From Maritalea porphyrae (GTDB taxonomy: Bacteria > Pseudomonadota > Alphaproteobacteria > Rhizobiales > Devosiaceae): a DNA stretch of 64,000 nucleotides. The notes under the pieces were generated by a model. The model made no database searches, had not been told where the DNA came from, and saw only the letters and a list, made by a program, of their open reading frames with translations. The translations under genes and the position numbers were made by a program. Location: assembly GCF_027213965.1 (NCBI RefSeq), contig NZ_JAPWGX010000007.1, positions 48,702 through 112,701 on the forward strand, given 5' to 3'. Of this stretch, positions 1 through 9,433 are shown piece by piece (position 1 is the first letter of the stretch; the number at the start of each line of letters is the position of its first letter).

Positions 1-1112
1 AGGGCCAAGGCCTTGGCGCAACCGGACATGCTGTTGGTGAAGTTTGCTTCAACACAGCCATGACTGGTTACCAAGAGATCCTCACAGATCTTTCCTATGC
101 GGGCCAAATCATTACCTTCACTTTTCCACACATCGGCAATGTGGGCACCAACGACCAAGATGTTGAAACACCTGAGCATGCAAGCGACACAGGCGCTAAA
201 GGGTGTGTGCTAAAAGCCGACATAACCAACCCATCAAATTATCGGTCAACACAGCATTTGAATGCTTGGCTGCAAGACAGGAACATCATCGGCATTGCCG
301 GGGTTGATACGCGCGCTCTCACTGCGTTCATCCGTGAAAATGGCCTAACAAATGGCGTTATCGCCCACGCACCAGACGGTGTTTTTGATGAAGAAGCGAT
401 TGCAAATGCCCTTGCTGGCTTCAAGGGGCTAGAACACGCAGACCTTGCGGCCGACGTCTCTACCGCCAAAACCTATGAGTGGAAACAAGGGCGTTGGGTG
501 TGGAACGAAGGTTTCTCACCAATCCAAAATCCAAAAAATCACATTGTGGCAATTGATTATGGTGCGAAGGCAAACATCTTGCGCTGCCTCGCCAATGAAG
601 ACGTCACCGTAACCGTTGTGAGCGCGTCAACACCAGCCAAAGACATTTTGGACCTCAACCCAGACGGCATTTTTCTGTCCAACGGCCCAGGTGATCCAGC
701 AGCGACAGGCCAATATGCGGTTGGCATTGTCAAAGAACTGATTGCCAGCGCAAAACCAATCTTTGGCATTTGCCTAGGCCACCAAATTTTGGCTTTGGCA
801 CTTGGCGGCAAAACGGTCAAAATGCACCAAGGCCACCATGGCGCAAACCACCCGGTTAAAGACCTGACAACAGGCAAAGTGGAAATCACCTCAATGAACC
901 ACGGCTTTGCCGTTGATGCAGATAGCTTGCCTGCAGGTATCGAGCAAACGCACATTTCTCTGTTTGACCAATCAAACTGCGGCCTTGCGGTTACCGGAAA
1001 ACCCATCTTTTCGGTACAATATCACCCAGAAGCATCACCGGGCCCGCACGACAGCCACTATTTGTTCAAGCGTTTCTTGGACAATGTGCGCGGCGTAAAA
1101 GCGGACGCGTAG
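1..1112 (+). CDS. carA: Carbamoyl-phosphate synthase small subunit (5' end cut off by window edge)
   Basis: Glutaminase subunit that hydrolyses glutamine and passes ammonia to CarB for carbamoyl phosphate, feeding arginine and pyrimidine synthesis in the cytoplasm. The reading frame is open from base 3, and the residues before the first in-window ATG at 60 (GATGHAVGEVCFNTA) are typical CarA sequence, so the true start lies left of the window. The N-terminal CarA domain is followed by a class I glutamine amidotransferase domain with the nucleophile in GICLGHQ and the His-Glu pair in HPEASPGP. carB is about 10 kb downstream on the same strand, not adjacent, as is common in Rhizobiales. A perfect 13-bp hairpin follows the stop. 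Confidence 0.97.
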   Translation, partial: GQGLGATGHAVGEVCFNTAMTGYQEILTDLSYAGQIITFTFPHIGNVGTNDQDVETPEHASDTGAKGCVLKADITNPSNYRSTQHLNAWLQDRNIIGIAGVDTRALTAFIRENGLTNGVIAHAPDGVFDEEAIANALAGFKGLEHADLAADVSTAKTYEWKQGRWVWNEGFSPIQNPKNHIVAIDYGAKANILRCLANEDVTVTVVSASTPAKDILDLNPDGIFLSNGPGDPAATGQYAVGIVKELIASAKPIFGICLGHQILALALGGKTVKMHQGHHGANHPVKDLTTGKVEITSMNHGFAVDADSLPAGIEQTHISLFDQSNCGLAVTGKPIFSVQYHPEASPGPHDSHYLFKRFLDNVRGVKADA

Positions 1113-1146
1113 GTTCTAATTTCAAGCGTACCATTCAATCACAAAC

Positions 1147-1178
1147 AAGCGAAGGTCTGTTAACTCAGACCTTCGCTT
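1147..1178. terminator. Convergent hairpin between carA and the acyltransferase gene
   Basis: A perfect 13-bp inverted repeat (AAGCGAAGGTCTG and its complement) encloses the loop TTAACT. On the plus strand it is followed by TTAGTTTTC. The TAA stop of the minus-strand acyltransferase lies in the loop, so the left arm is shared by both transcripts. It probably acts as a bidirectional terminator. Confidence 0.75.
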
Positions 1179-2341
1179 AGTTTTCTTGGTGCGTTCCGTG
1201 CAACTATGCTTAAAGTCCGCGCAAATATCCATTCCGCTGGCTTACGGAAACGCCACTCGAAAACCTTCGAGAACACAATCGCTAAACCATAAGTCGTCGC
1301 CATCGTCACAAGGACACTTAGCCAATAAGGCAGAGTCGGGTTTAACGCGTCCAGAAGCAAGAACCCAACGTTTTCGTGCAACAAGTACCAAGAGAAACTG
1401 AGCAGCCCTATGTGGGCTAATGCGCTGCCAAACAATGGGATATGCGGCATCCGCCATCCAACACTGTAGGCCCAGAAAACGACAATTAGCGCGGCAACAA
1501 TCAGTGCTGTGGTGGTCGATTGCACGCTCAGCAATTGCGGCTCACCTTCCCCACTCATCAAGAACACAATAAGCACACTAAGCACTGCCAATTGACCAAA
1601 CAGGTTGCTGAAATCTTTTAGATGCTCCTTCAGCTGCACGCCGACAACGCCAAGCGCAAAAAATGGCAAATATGGCGCAATCATCGCTTTCTTGAGCCCC
1701 GTGGCCAACTTTCCAATTACGGCAATGTCAGCACTTGCGACTTCCATCAACATCCATGCAATTCCCATTGCCAACGCAGTATAAGCGAAGAACCGCGCTA
1801 ATTTCTTCCCGTCTTTCACCAGCATCGCCATCAAACCAATCAAAATATAGAACTGCACTTCCACAGTGATTGACCAAAACGAACCATTGACCCATTCAAA
1901 TATTCCGCCAAGTAACAATAGATTGCCGAGCAAATCGGCCATAGTTGGTGCACTTTCGCGATAGAAGTATTCGGGCAAATTCGGCAGATGGAATACCTGA
2001 TCTAAGGCGAACAAAAGGACAGCAGCAGCTGCGAACGCTGGATATATCCGCGAAAAACGTTTCGCAAAAAATGTCCAAATCGTCGGCGCACGTTCTAGCG
2101 TAAAGAAAATGCAAAAGCCTGAGATGATGAAGAAGAAATACACCCCAACCCAACCAAAACTCACGGCTGGAACAACGTGATCAACGGTGCCAAACACGGA
2201 CTGAGGTAAGCGAGCTGTATAGTGAAACAAAACCACCAGCAGCACAGCGACCGCCCGGAATATATCCAGTGTTTGGTCACGTTTTGCGACTATTTGAGCA
2301 CCAGGTTTAGAGATCTCTTGTAAAGGCGGCGCAAGTGGCAT
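1160..2341 (-). CDS. Acyltransferase 3 family integral membrane protein (OafA/YrhL-like)
   Basis: A 393-aa polytopic membrane protein that probably O-acylates a surface or exported glycan; the substrate cannot be read from sequence. The N-terminal hallmark RDQTLDIFRAVAVLLVVLFH (conserved Arg-Asp and the terminal His of the first helix) is present, followed by about ten hydrophobic segments. The ATG at 2341 is preferred over one 54 bases upstream because it has a GGAAGG ribosome site about 7 bases in front. The gene stands alone, downstream of and codirectional with the YpfJ-like protease gene. No polysaccharide cluster is nearby, so its role is open. Confidence 0.88.
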   Translation of the reverse strand: MPLAPPLQEISKPGAQIVAKRDQTLDIFRAVAVLLVVLFHYTARLPQSVFGTVDHVVPAVSFGWVGVYFFFIISGFCIFFTLERAPTIWTFFAKRFSRIYPAFAAAAVLLFALDQVFHLPNLPEYFYRESAPTMADLLGNLLLLGGIFEWVNGSFWSITVEVQFYILIGLMAMLVKDGKKLARFFAYTALAMGIAWMLMEVASADIAVIGKLATGLKKAMIAPYLPFFALGVVGVQLKEHLKDFSNLFGQLAVLSVLIVFLMSGEGEPQLLSVQSTTTALIVAALIVVFWAYSVGWRMPHIPLFGSALAHIGLLSFSWYLLHENVGFLLLDALNPTLPYWLSVLVTMATTYGLAIVFSKVFEWRFRKPAEWIFARTLSIVARNAPRKLSEGLS

Positions 2342-2420
2342 GTGTTTTCCTTCCGAATTCAACTCCCATTGAATACGGAAAGCTCTCACGCGCAATCTTT
2401 ACCTCTTGTTAATGTTAATT

Positions 2421-3341
2421 TCAGAGCCGTTCAGCCCCAAATGTATCGCATTGCCCCACATTGCCACTTTTATATCCACGCTCAAACCAGCGTTGGCGTT
2501 GTTCTGATGTGCCATGGTTGAAGTTCTTTGGCACCACGAACCCTTGGCTGCGCATTTGAATGGCGTCATCACCAATCTGTTCTGCCGCATTTAGCGCTTC
2601 TGCAATATCACCGCGTTCGAGCAAGTTCATTTCCCCAACATAGCTCGCCCACACACCCGCGTAACAGTCTGCTTGCAGTTCTACCCGCACAGAATAAGCG
2701 TTGGCTTCGTTGGTGCTCATGGCGCGACGTTGCTTGTTAAACTCTGGCAAAACCCCAGTAAGCTGCTGCACATGATGTCCCACTTCATGTGCCAACACAT
2801 AGGCCTGCGCAAAATCTCCACCTGCCCCAAACTGGCGGCGAAGCTGATCGTAAAAGCCCAAGTCTAAATAGATTTTTTCGTCTGCAGGGCAATAAAACGG
2901 CCCCGTTTGCGCACTTGCTGTGCCGCAAGGCGAGCTGGTTGAACCGGAAAACACAACCAATACCGGCGCGCGATAGCTCATATCATTTTGAGCAAAGACC
3001 TGTGTCCAAAGCGCTTCTGTTTCGTTCAGGTTGACCGCAACAAAGTCAAACAGTTCATCTTTCCCCGCATCAGGCAACGGACGGGTGTCCGAGGGGCGAT
3101 ATGGTGCATCGCCACCGGTTGAAATAGAGCCATCAAGAAAGCTCATAGGGTTAATCCCCAGCGCTAGAGAGATCACAATCACAACAACCAGCATCAATAA
3201 ACCACCAGCGCCGCCCTTGCCAGCACGGCCACCTGGCATTGGAATGCGCACGCGGCGTCCGGTCGAACGACCAGAAGCACCTGAACGCTTGCCGCGACGG
3301 TCTTCAATATTTGAACTGCGATCCCGACCTTGCCACTTCAT
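2421..3341 (-). CDS. ypfJ: YpfJ-family neutral zinc metallopeptidase
   Basis: A 306-aa predicted membrane-anchored zinc protease. It starts with a charged, Arg-rich cytoplasmic segment (residues 1-40), then one hydrophobic helix (about 45-65, LLMLVVVIVISLALG), then the soluble domain. The zincin motif HEVGHH lies near residue 170, and conserved blocks of the family (FYCPADEKIYLDL, ELQADCYAGVW) are visible; the Asp/Glu of the latter fits a third metal ligand. The length matches the family (about 290-310 aa). The biological substrate is unknown. It is followed on the same strand by the acyltransferase gene with an 79-bp gap. Confidence 0.93.
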   Translation of the reverse strand: MKWQGRDRSSNIEDRRGKRSGASGRSTGRRVRIPMPGGRAGKGGAGGLLMLVVVIVISLALGINPMSFLDGSISTGGDAPYRPSDTRPLPDAGKDELFDFVAVNLNETEALWTQVFAQNDMSYRAPVLVVFSGSTSSPCGTASAQTGPFYCPADEKIYLDLGFYDQLRRQFGAGGDFAQAYVLAHEVGHHVQQLTGVLPEFNKQRRAMSTNEANAYSVRVELQADCYAGVWASYVGEMNLLERGDIAEALNAAEQIGDDAIQMRSQGFVVPKNFNHGTSEQRQRWFERGYKSGNVGQCDTFGAERL

Positions 3342-3698
3342 GCGCTCATATCCCCTTTTAAGCTTTGTCGATCATCTAACATCACCCCCTTAGAATACAA
3401 GCCCTTTTGCACGCATCCGGGAAACCCTATTTTCACAAAACTGTCGTCCAGTTGCCGCTAAACCGCAACACATCTGATCTAGCACTAAGCCATCAATAGC
3501 GGTTGGATCCCATGCACAATAAATACATTTTACCATTTGGTCTAAATATGACACACTCCGCTCGTCGCTTGCATACTCAGCGACCAATAGGTGGTGAAGC
3601 GCAGATAATAGCGCTCGATATTTCGGAACATTCCGCCCCACCAATAAGTGCGCCGATCCAACCGCACAAATTCAACATGACATAAGCGGAGGACTAAA
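3342..3698. other. Divergent intergenic region between ypfJ and cpdB with a weak Pho-box-like array
   Basis: This 357-bp stretch holds the divergent promoters of ypfJ and cpdB. Short open frames inside it have no ribosome site and no recognisable product. At 3430-3458 the 7-mers TTTTCAC, CTGTCGT and TTGCCGC are spaced by four bases (aaaa, ccag), resembling a degenerate PhoB site in the orientation of cpdB. A GCGGAGG ribosome site precedes the cpdB start. Nothing else stands out. Confidence 0.4.
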
Positions 3699-5681
3699 AT
3701 GTCACTTCTAAATTCAATTTCAAGACGTTCCTTTTTAGCAGGAACCGCCAGCGCAGGTGCACTCATTGCAATGCATCCATTTGCGGCAATGGCTTCCAGT
3801 TCACAGGCGCATTTGCGCTTAATGGAAACAACCGACATTCACGTGTCGATTTTCCCTTATGACTATTACGCAGATAACCCGAACGACACCATGGGACTTG
3901 CCCGCACGGCGACACTGATTTCCAACGTGCGCGCGGAGGCAACCAACTCGATGCTCGTGGACAATGGCGACCTCATTCAAGGCAATCCGATGGGTGACTA
4001 TGTCGCTTATGAACGAGGGTTCAAAGAAGGCGATCTGCACCCCATGATTGCTGCAATGAATACCCTTGGCTACGACATAGCAACTGTGGGCAACCACGAG
4101 TTCAACTATGGCCTAAGCTTTTTGGATAAAGCGCTAGCCGGGGCTTCGTTCCCCTTCGTTAGCGCCAACATTGTCATGGGCACTGTTTTGGGCGAAGACC
4201 CAACCAAAGACAAAACCTTGTTCCAGCCGTATAAGATTTTGGAAAAAGAAATCACAGATGGCGCAGGCAACAAACGCCCAATCAAAATTGGCTTCATCGG
4301 CTTTGTCCCACCACAAATTATGGTGTGGGATTTCCAACATCTAAACGGCAAAGTCACCACCCGCGACATCGTGCAAACGGCAAAAGCATATGTGCCGCAA
4401 ATGAAAGAAGAAGGCGCAGACCTGATTGTCGCCCTTTCTCACTCCGGCATCGACGGCTCAGGCCAAACCGATATGATGGGCAACGCTTCGCTTTATTTGG
4501 CGGGCGTTGAAGGCATTGACGTTGTGTTCACCGGCCACCACCACAATGTATTCCCAAGTTCGCAATATGACGGGATCGAAGGCGTCGACGCAGCAAAAGG
4601 CACATTGATGGGCAAACCGGCCGTCATGGCTGGCTTCTGGGGTTCACATATGGGGCTCATCGATCTGCTTATCGAGCATGATGGCAACGAATGGAAAATC
4701 GTGTCCCACACATCAGAAGCGCGTCCAATTTCGGAACGTATCGATCGTAAGGTCAACCCACTGGTTGAGAGCGACGCAGCGGTTTTGGCCTCCGTTCAAG
4801 CTACGCACGACCAAACGCTTGAATATGTGCGCACTGCCGTTGGCCAAACGGATGCGAAATTACACTCCTATTTCGCTCTTGTGGCAGATGACCCTTCCGT
4901 GCAAATCGTATCCCAAGCACAAATGTGGTACACAGAACAAATGATGCGCGGCACCCAATGGGAAGGCTTGCCCATTCTTTCTGCAGCCGCTCCATTTAAA
5001 GCGGGCGGTCGTGGCGGTCCTGATTATTACACCGATGTTCCAGTTGGCCCAGTAGCCATCAAAAACGTGGCTGATTTGTACCTCTATCCAAACACCGTTC
5101 GCGCGGTTGAAGTAACCGGTGCAGGCATTAAAGAATGGCTTGAGCGCTCGGCGGGCATTTTCAATCAAGTCGAAGTTGGCAAGACAGATCAACCCTTGGC
5201 AAATCCAGATTTCCCATCTTACAATTTTGATGTGATTGATGGTGTGACCTACAAAATCGACATTTCACAACCTTCAAAATACCCACCACGTGGTGGTGAC
5301 GCGATCAACCCAGATGCAAACCGCATTGTTGATCTGCGCTACAATGGTGAACCAATCGACATGAACCAGAAGTTCGTTGTGGCCACCAACAATTACCGCG
5401 CAGGCGGTGGTGGGGCATTCCCAGGTCTTGGAGAAGATGTCATCATCTTTGTTGGCCCAGATACCAACCGTGACGTGCTCGTGCGGTACATCGTGGAAAA
5501 AGGCACCATCAACCCAAGTGCAGATAGTAACTGGTCACTGGCGCCATTGCCGGGCACTTCAGTGTTGTTTGAAACTGGCCCGAAAGCAAAAGACCATATC
5601 AGCGACGTCACAGCGGTCAACATCGAATATGTTGGCGAAGCTGAAAGCGGATTTGGTCAATACCGCATCAAACTTGACTAG
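3699..5681 (+). CDS. cpdB: Periplasmic 2',3'-cyclic-nucleotide 2'-phosphodiesterase/3'-nucleotidase
   Basis: A 660-aa exported enzyme that converts 2',3'-cyclic nucleotides and 3'-nucleotides to nucleosides plus phosphate. A twin-arginine signal ([13 protein letters not shown]) begins at residue 8, with probable cleavage after [12 protein letters not shown]. The metallophosphatase motifs follow in order: [30 protein letters not shown] and GHHHN. A C-terminal 5'-nucleotidase domain contains the [14 protein letters not shown] substrate loop. Length fits the family (about 620-660 aa). A Tat rather than Sec signal is notable compared with the enterobacterial enzyme. The product may feed the nucleoside hydrolase/ribokinase pair near 24 kb. 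The upstream region contains a weak Pho-like array. Confidence 0.94.
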   Translation: MSLLNSISRRSFLAGTASAGALIAMHPFAAMASSSQAHLRLMETTDIHVSIFPYDYYADNPNDTMGLARTATLISNVRAEATNSMLVDNGDLIQGNPMGDYVAYERGFKEGDLHPMIAAMNTLGYDIATVGNHEFNYGLSFLDKALAGASFPFVSANIVMGTVLGEDPTKDKTLFQPYKILEKEITDGAGNKRPIKIGFIGFVPPQIMVWDFQHLNGKVTTRDIVQTAKAYVPQMKEEGADLIVALSHSGIDGSGQTDMMGNASLYLAGVEGIDVVFTGHHHNVFPSSQYDGIEGVDAAKGTLMGKPAVMAGFWGSHMGLIDLLIEHDGNEWKIVSHTSEARPISERIDRKVNPLVESDAAVLASVQATHDQTLEYVRTAVGQTDAKLHSYFALVADDPSVQIVSQAQMWYTEQMMRGTQWEGLPILSAAAPFKAGGRGGPDYYTDVPVGPVAIKNVADLYLYPNTVRAVEVTGAGIKEWLERSAGIFNQVEVGKTDQPLANPDFPSYNFDVIDGVTYKIDISQPSKYPPRGGDAINPDANRIVDLRYNGEPIDMNQKFVVATNNYRAGGGGAFPGLGEDVIIFVGPDTNRDVLVRYIVEKGTINPSADSNWSLAPLPGTSVLFETGPKAKDHISDVTAVNIEYVGEAESGFGQYRIKLD

Positions 5682-5688
5682 GACGATT

Positions 5689-5708
5689 GGAGGGGTGCAA
5701 TCCCCTCC
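5689..5708. terminator. Convergent hairpin between cpdB and the DUF779 gene
   Basis: GGAGGGG and CCCCTCC form a 7-bp GC-rich stem around TGCAAT, just after the cpdB stop and just before the end of the converging DUF779 gene. The following TCTCT tract is only weakly U-rich. Confidence 0.5.
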
Positions 5709-5711
5709 TCT

Positions 5712-6050
5712 CTAACTTGATATCACACAAATCTCAGAACGGGTGAGGAAGCGCTTTTCTCGCCCGTTGTCGAGGGAAAACATGCCCCCGCGACCTGGCA
5801 CCACATCGATGATTAAGTTGGTGTGTTTCCACACCTCATATTGATCTCCGCCAATGTAAAATGGTGCGCCGCCGATTTCGCCTAACAGCACATCATTGTC
5901 CCCGAGCAAAAAATCACCTTGCGCATAACACATGGGCGAAGACCCATCACAACACCCACCCGATTGGTGAAACATGATCTCGCCGTGGTCGGCTTGAATT
6001 TCAGCGATCAGCTCCAATGCAGCCGGTGTAGCTGTCACTTTCTCGCTCAT
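5712..6050 (-). CDS. DUF779 family protein, aldehyde-dehydrogenase companion
   Basis: A 112-aa cytoplasmic protein of the DUF779 family, whose members are commonly encoded next to acetaldehyde/acetoin-type aldehyde dehydrogenases; the molecular role is not established. The cysteine cluster GGCCDGSSPMC (about residues 32-42) and the conserved tail (KRFLTRSEICVIS) are visible and suggest a metal or redox site. It lies downstream of the aldehyde dehydrogenase on the same strand, but a strong hairpin with a T tract sits in the 58-bp gap, so expression would need read-through or its own promoter. Confidence 0.88.
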   Translation of the reverse strand: MSEKVTATPAALELIAEIQADHGEIMFHQSGGCCDGSSPMCYAQGDFLLGDNDVLLGEIGGAPFYIGGDQYEVWKHTNLIIDVVPGRGGMFSLDNGREKRFLTRSEICVISS

Positions 6051-6061
6051 TTGCCATCCCC

Positions 6062-6094
6062 TAAAATAAAAGAGGCCGGTTTGAAACCGACCTC
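6062..6094 (-). terminator. Rho-independent terminator or attenuator after the aldehyde dehydrogenase gene
   Basis: Read on the minus strand, GAGGTCGG pairs with CCGGCCTC (one G-U) around TTTCAAA and is followed by a TTTTATTTTA tract. It lies 14 bases after the aldehyde dehydrogenase stop and just before the DUF779 start, so it may set the ratio of the two products. Confidence 0.65.
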
Positions 6095-6108
6095 ATGCAT
6101 GCATTGGA

Positions 6109-7626
6109 TCAAAAGAAGCCAAGTTTTTGCGGTGAATAGCTTACCAACATGTTTTTGGTTTGCTGATAATGATCGAGCATCTTCAGGTGATTTTCTCGCC
6201 CAATGCCAGACTGTTTATATCCACCAAACGCTGCGTGAGCTGGGTAAGCGTGGTAGCAGTTTGTCCACACACGACCCGCCTGAATGGCACGGCCAAAGCG
6301 ATAGCACGTGTTCGCCTCACGGCTCCACACACCAGCACCAAGCCCATAAAGCGTATCATTGGCAATCGAAAGCGCTTCTTCATCATCCTTAAAGGTCGTC
6401 ACAGAAACAACGGGCCCAAAGATTTCCTCTTGGAAAATCCGCATTTTATTGTTGCCCTTAAAGACGGTTGGTTGAACGTAATAACCGTTCTCCAAGTCTC
6501 CACCCAAATGGGCCTGACTGCCACCGGCCAGCACTTCAGCGCCTTCTTGTTTTCCAATATCGAGATAGGAGAGAATCTTCTCAAGCTGCTCAGAAGAAGC
6601 CTGCGCGCCGATCATTGTCGCCGGATCAAGCGGGCTCCCCTGCACAATCGCGTTTACGCGTTTGAGCGCACGCTCCATAAATTCATCATAAATGTCCTCG
6701 TGGATCAGCGCGCGGCTGGGGCAAGTACACACTTCGCCCTGGTTCAGCGCAAACATCACAAAGCCTTCAATCGCCTTGTCAAAGAAATCATCGTCTTCGC
6801 GCGTCACGTCTTTAAAGAAAATGTTTGGCGATTTGCCACCCAATTCAAGCGTGACCGGAATAAGGTTTTGACTTGCGTACTGCATAATCAGTCGACCCGT
6901 TGTGGTCTCACCGGTAAAGGCAATTTTGGCAATGCGTTTGCTTGAAGCAAGCGGTTTACCTGCTTCCAGTCCAAAACCATTGACCACATTTAACACGCCT
7001 TTTGGCAAAACGTCAGCAATCAGCTCCATCAGGATCATAATCGAAGCAGGTGTTTGCTCCGCCGGCTTCAACACCACGCAGTTACCCGCAGCCAATGCAG
7101 GTGCCAACTTCCACGTCGCCATCAAAATTGGGAAGTTCCATGGGATAATTTGCCCCACAACCCCAAGCGGCTCATTGAAATGATAGGCAACCGTATCATT
7201 GTCGATTTGCGCGACAGACCCCTCTTGCGCACGGATCACACCTGCAAAATAGCGGAAATGATCAATCGCCAGCGGCATATCTGCCGCTGTTGTTTCCCGG
7301 ATGGGCTTGCCGTTGTCCCATGTCTCAGCTTCAGCCAACAGATCAAGGTTTTCTTCCATGATATCGGCAATTTTGTTCAGCATCACACCGCGTTCGGCTT
7401 GGCTTGTGCGGCCCCAAGCATCTTTTGCGGCGTGAGCGGCGTCCAAAGCAAATTCAATGTCAGCTTCATTTGAGCGTGCAACTTCGCAGATCACCTGACC
7501 ATTTACCGGCGAAGTATTTTCAAAATACATGCCCGACTTCGGCTCAACAAATTCACCATTGATGAAATTGCCATATTGGCTTTTGTAAATGCGGGACGCA
7601 GAGCGCGTAATATCAATCTTGTTCAT
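6109..7626 (-). CDS. NAD-dependent aldehyde dehydrogenase (AcoD/ExaC-like)
   Basis: A 505-aa class 3-type aldehyde dehydrogenase oxidising a short-chain aldehyde, probably acetaldehyde, to the acid with NAD. The NAD-fold motifs ([25 protein letters not shown]), the general base in ELGGKSPN (around residue 263) and the catalytic cysteine in [11 protein letters not shown] (around residue 302) are present. The start at 7626 is chosen because GAGGAGGA stands five bases before it; the upstream in-frame extension has no family resemblance. It is divergent from a GAF/Fis regulator and followed by DUF779, the arrangement typical of AcoR-controlled aldehyde dehydrogenases. Confidence 0.93.
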   Translation of the reverse strand: MNKIDITRSASRIYKSQYGNFINGEFVEPKSGMYFENTSPVNGQVICEVARSNEADIEFALDAAHAAKDAWGRTSQAERGVMLNKIADIMEENLDLLAEAETWDNGKPIRETTAADMPLAIDHFRYFAGVIRAQEGSVAQIDNDTVAYHFNEPLGVVGQIIPWNFPILMATWKLAPALAAGNCVVLKPAEQTPASIMILMELIADVLPKGVLNVVNGFGLEAGKPLASSKRIAKIAFTGETTTGRLIMQYASQNLIPVTLELGGKSPNIFFKDVTREDDDFFDKAIEGFVMFALNQGEVCTCPSRALIHEDIYDEFMERALKRVNAIVQGSPLDPATMIGAQASSEQLEKILSYLDIGKQEGAEVLAGGSQAHLGGDLENGYYVQPTVFKGNNKMRIFQEEIFGPVVSVTTFKDDEEALSIANDTLYGLGAGVWSREANTCYRFGRAIQAGRVWTNCYHAYPAHAAFGGYKQSGIGRENHLKMLDHYQQTKNMLVSYSPQKLGFF

Positions 7627-7720
7627 TTTGTCCTCCTCTCGCCTTTGTTTGGCGTAAGGGCAGCATGTCTGAACCAACAACAGATCGTCACTAGGGGCAA
7701 ACCAATCATGCCCCCTAACC

Positions 7721-7742
7721 TGTCTCATTTCCGCGACACAGA
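7721..7742. promoter_or_regulatory. Candidate operator (TGTCTCA half-site) in the divergent promoter
   Basis: TGTCTCA is followed after TTTCCG by CGACACAG, an imperfect inverted repeat in the 220-bp gap between the aldehyde dehydrogenase and the GAF/Fis regulator. The same half-site recurs as GTCTCA-TTTC-TGAGACA just after the regulator gene (8826-8852). Assignment to this regulator is inference. Confidence 0.35.
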
Positions 7743-7846
7743 TTGACAGCAAAAGCTCAAAACTAATGTCAAGCGCCGACATCGAGCGTCGCCACCCACT
7801 ATATCAGTCAAAAATGCTGTGCTATTCTAAAGTTGGGAGGATACTA

Positions 7847-8806
7847 ATGGCGACAAATATCACTCACGCAAATTATGTGCGCTCTATTGTTGAGAAAAAG
7901 CAATCAGCCGTTCGCTCAGGTTTGGCCGCTTCGTGGCGACGCTCCATGTTGCATTATGGCTTGACCCCAGAACAGCAACGCCGCGCCGATCTTGTTTCCG
8001 AACAAACACTACGCCATGCCCGCGAAAAGCTGGACTTTCTCCTCCACGTCGCCCAGCCCACTTTGCAAAAGCTTTTTACCACTGTCGACCGATCAGGTTG
8101 CGTTGTTGTTATGTCCGATATGGATGGGGTGATTATTGCCAGCCAAACTCAAGATGGCGACAAAATGGTATTTGACCAATGCGGTTTGACCACCGGCGCC
8201 GTGTGGAGCGAGTCTCAGCAAGGCACCAACGGCATAGGCACTTGTGCGGCAGAACAACGCCCCATCGTAATCCATAAAGATCAACACTTTAAGAGCCAAA
8301 ACACAGCCATGAGCTGCATGGGCGCGCCCGTTTTTGACAATGAGGGTAACATGATTGCCGTGCTAGATGTCTCAAGCTGCCGCTCCGATTTGACCAGCGG
8401 ATTTGCCAATGTATTTGGCAAAGTTGTTGCCGACACCGCCCACAAAATTGAACAAGACTATTTCCGTGCAACCTACCGTGACGCCCGTATCGTTATGGCT
8501 CCAACGCAAGATTTGAACGCGGCCTTGTTTGCTGTTGACCAAGATGAACTGGTGATCGGTGCAAACCGCCATGCCCGCAAAGCCTTCGGGCTGACAAATG
8601 ATAAAATCGCCGATCCACGACCACTCAGCGATTTAATGGGGAATAGCGATCAGCAAGTAGCCAGTCTAAAAAGCGCTGAAAAATCCGAACTACGCCGCGC
8701 CCTCGCCCGCACCAAAGGCAATGTTTCGCTGGCCGCCAAACAACTCGGCATTTCCCGCGCCACCATGTATCGGCGCATGCAACGGCTCGATATTTCGGCA
8801 AACTAG
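7847..8806 (+). CDS. AcoR-like GAF-Fis transcriptional regulator lacking the sigma-54 ATPase domain
   Basis: A 319-aa DNA-binding regulator. Residues about 60-200 form a GAF-type sensory domain (LFTTVDRSGCVVVMSDMDG, GTNGIGTCAAEQRP, MGAPVFDNEGNMIAVLDVS) as in AcoR; the C-terminus is a Fis-type helix-turn-helix (LAAKQLGISRATMYRRMQR). The AAA+ central domain with GAFTGA that contacts sigma-54 is absent, so it cannot act as a classical enhancer-binding protein. The ATG at 7847 follows GGGAGG with good spacing and is preferred over 7766. Being divergent from the aldehyde dehydrogenase, it probably controls that gene in response to an aldehyde or alcohol. Confidence 0.85.
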   Translation: MATNITHANYVRSIVEKKQSAVRSGLAASWRRSMLHYGLTPEQQRRADLVSEQTLRHAREKLDFLLHVAQPTLQKLFTTVDRSGCVVVMSDMDGVIIASQTQDGDKMVFDQCGLTTGAVWSESQQGTNGIGTCAAEQRPIVIHKDQHFKSQNTAMSCMGAPVFDNEGNMIAVLDVSSCRSDLTSGFANVFGKVVADTAHKIEQDYFRATYRDARIVMAPTQDLNAALFAVDQDELVIGANRHARKAFGLTNDKIADPRPLSDLMGNSDQQVASLKSAEKSELRRALARTKGNVSLAAKQLGISRATMYRRMQRLDISAN

Positions 8807-8825
8807 GCCCTGTCCGCAGACGCGA

Positions 8826-8852
8826 GTCTCATTTCTGAGACAGTTTGAGACA
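8826..8852. promoter_or_regulatory. TGAGACA repeat cluster after the GAF-Fis gene
   Basis: GTCTCA and TGAGAC form a perfect inverted repeat around TTTC, and a second direct copy of TGAGACA follows three bases later. The cluster lies between the regulator stop and the GNAT gene at 8942, so it could be an operator for the GNAT gene or a transcript-end hairpin; there is no T tract. Confidence 0.35.
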
Positions 8853-8941
8853 CCAAGTTCGATGTGCCATCACTACCAATTGTCTTGCCCGGTTTCAATG
8901 CGCGCATTAAGTTGCCTTCGCGTCAAAACTCGGAGCAAAAT

Positions 8942-9406
8942 ATGTCCCGCCTCATCTTTCGAAACGCCACCCGCAACGATATCGCCACCATTCTTACACT
9001 TGTTGTGGGGGGAAACGCCCCCGGCCGCAGCATTGTTGACGATGCAAATGACGCCGAAGCGCCAGAATACCAACGCGCGTGGGACGCAATCGAACAAGAC
9101 CCGAACAGTTCCTATGTGATCGCCGAGATTTCTGGAGAAGCAGTCGGGTGCATGCAAATCAATATTTTGCATGGACTGGCCAGACGCGGCAAAGCACGGA
9201 TGCAACTTGAAGGAGTACACATTCGAGCAGACCACCGAGGCCAAGGCCTAGGTTCTGAAATGATCCAATGGGCAGTTGAGCAAGCGCGCCAAAATGGTGC
9301 AGGCATTGTGCAACTTACTTCGTCCAAAATGCGCCCCGAGGCGCACAAGTTTTACGAGAACCTGGGATTTGAAAAAACCCACGAAGGCTTTAAGCTGCAA
9401 TTTTAG
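8942..9406 (+). CDS. GNAT family N-acetyltransferase
   Basis: A 154-aa acetyl-CoA-dependent N-acetyltransferase of unknown substrate. The acetyl-CoA loop RGQGLGSEM (motif A, about residue 100) and the C-terminal FYENLGFEKTHEG block are typical. The ATG at 8942 has a GGAG ribosome site six bases upstream; an in-frame ATG at 8864 adds 26 residues without family character. The gene is followed after 27 bp by a glutathione transferase gene and may share its transcript. Confidence 0.88.
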   Translation: MSRLIFRNATRNDIATILTLVVGGNAPGRSIVDDANDAEAPEYQRAWDAIEQDPNSSYVIAEISGEAVGCMQINILHGLARRGKARMQLEGVHIRADHRGQGLGSEMIQWAVEQARQNGAGIVQLTSSKMRPEAHKFYENLGFEKTHEGFKLQF

Positions 9407-9433
9407 CCTTCCCGTTTCCTCAAGGAATTTGCC

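Noticed and set aside
239..1006. Long minus-strand open frames across carA
   Set aside because: They mirror codon positions of carA, lack ribosome sites and show no protein features; similar mirror frames over carB, uvrB, uvrC and others were discarded for the same reason.
3390..3644. 84-codon minus-strand frame between ypfJ and cpdB
   Set aside because: No ribosome site, odd composition, no recognisable family; the region is better explained as a divergent promoter.
7627..7846. Sigma-54 promoter in front of the aldehyde dehydrogenase
   Set aside because: No GG-N10-GC pair with the right spacing was found; a GGGGGCATG..TTTGC stretch has 12 bases between, and the regulator has no AAA+ domain.
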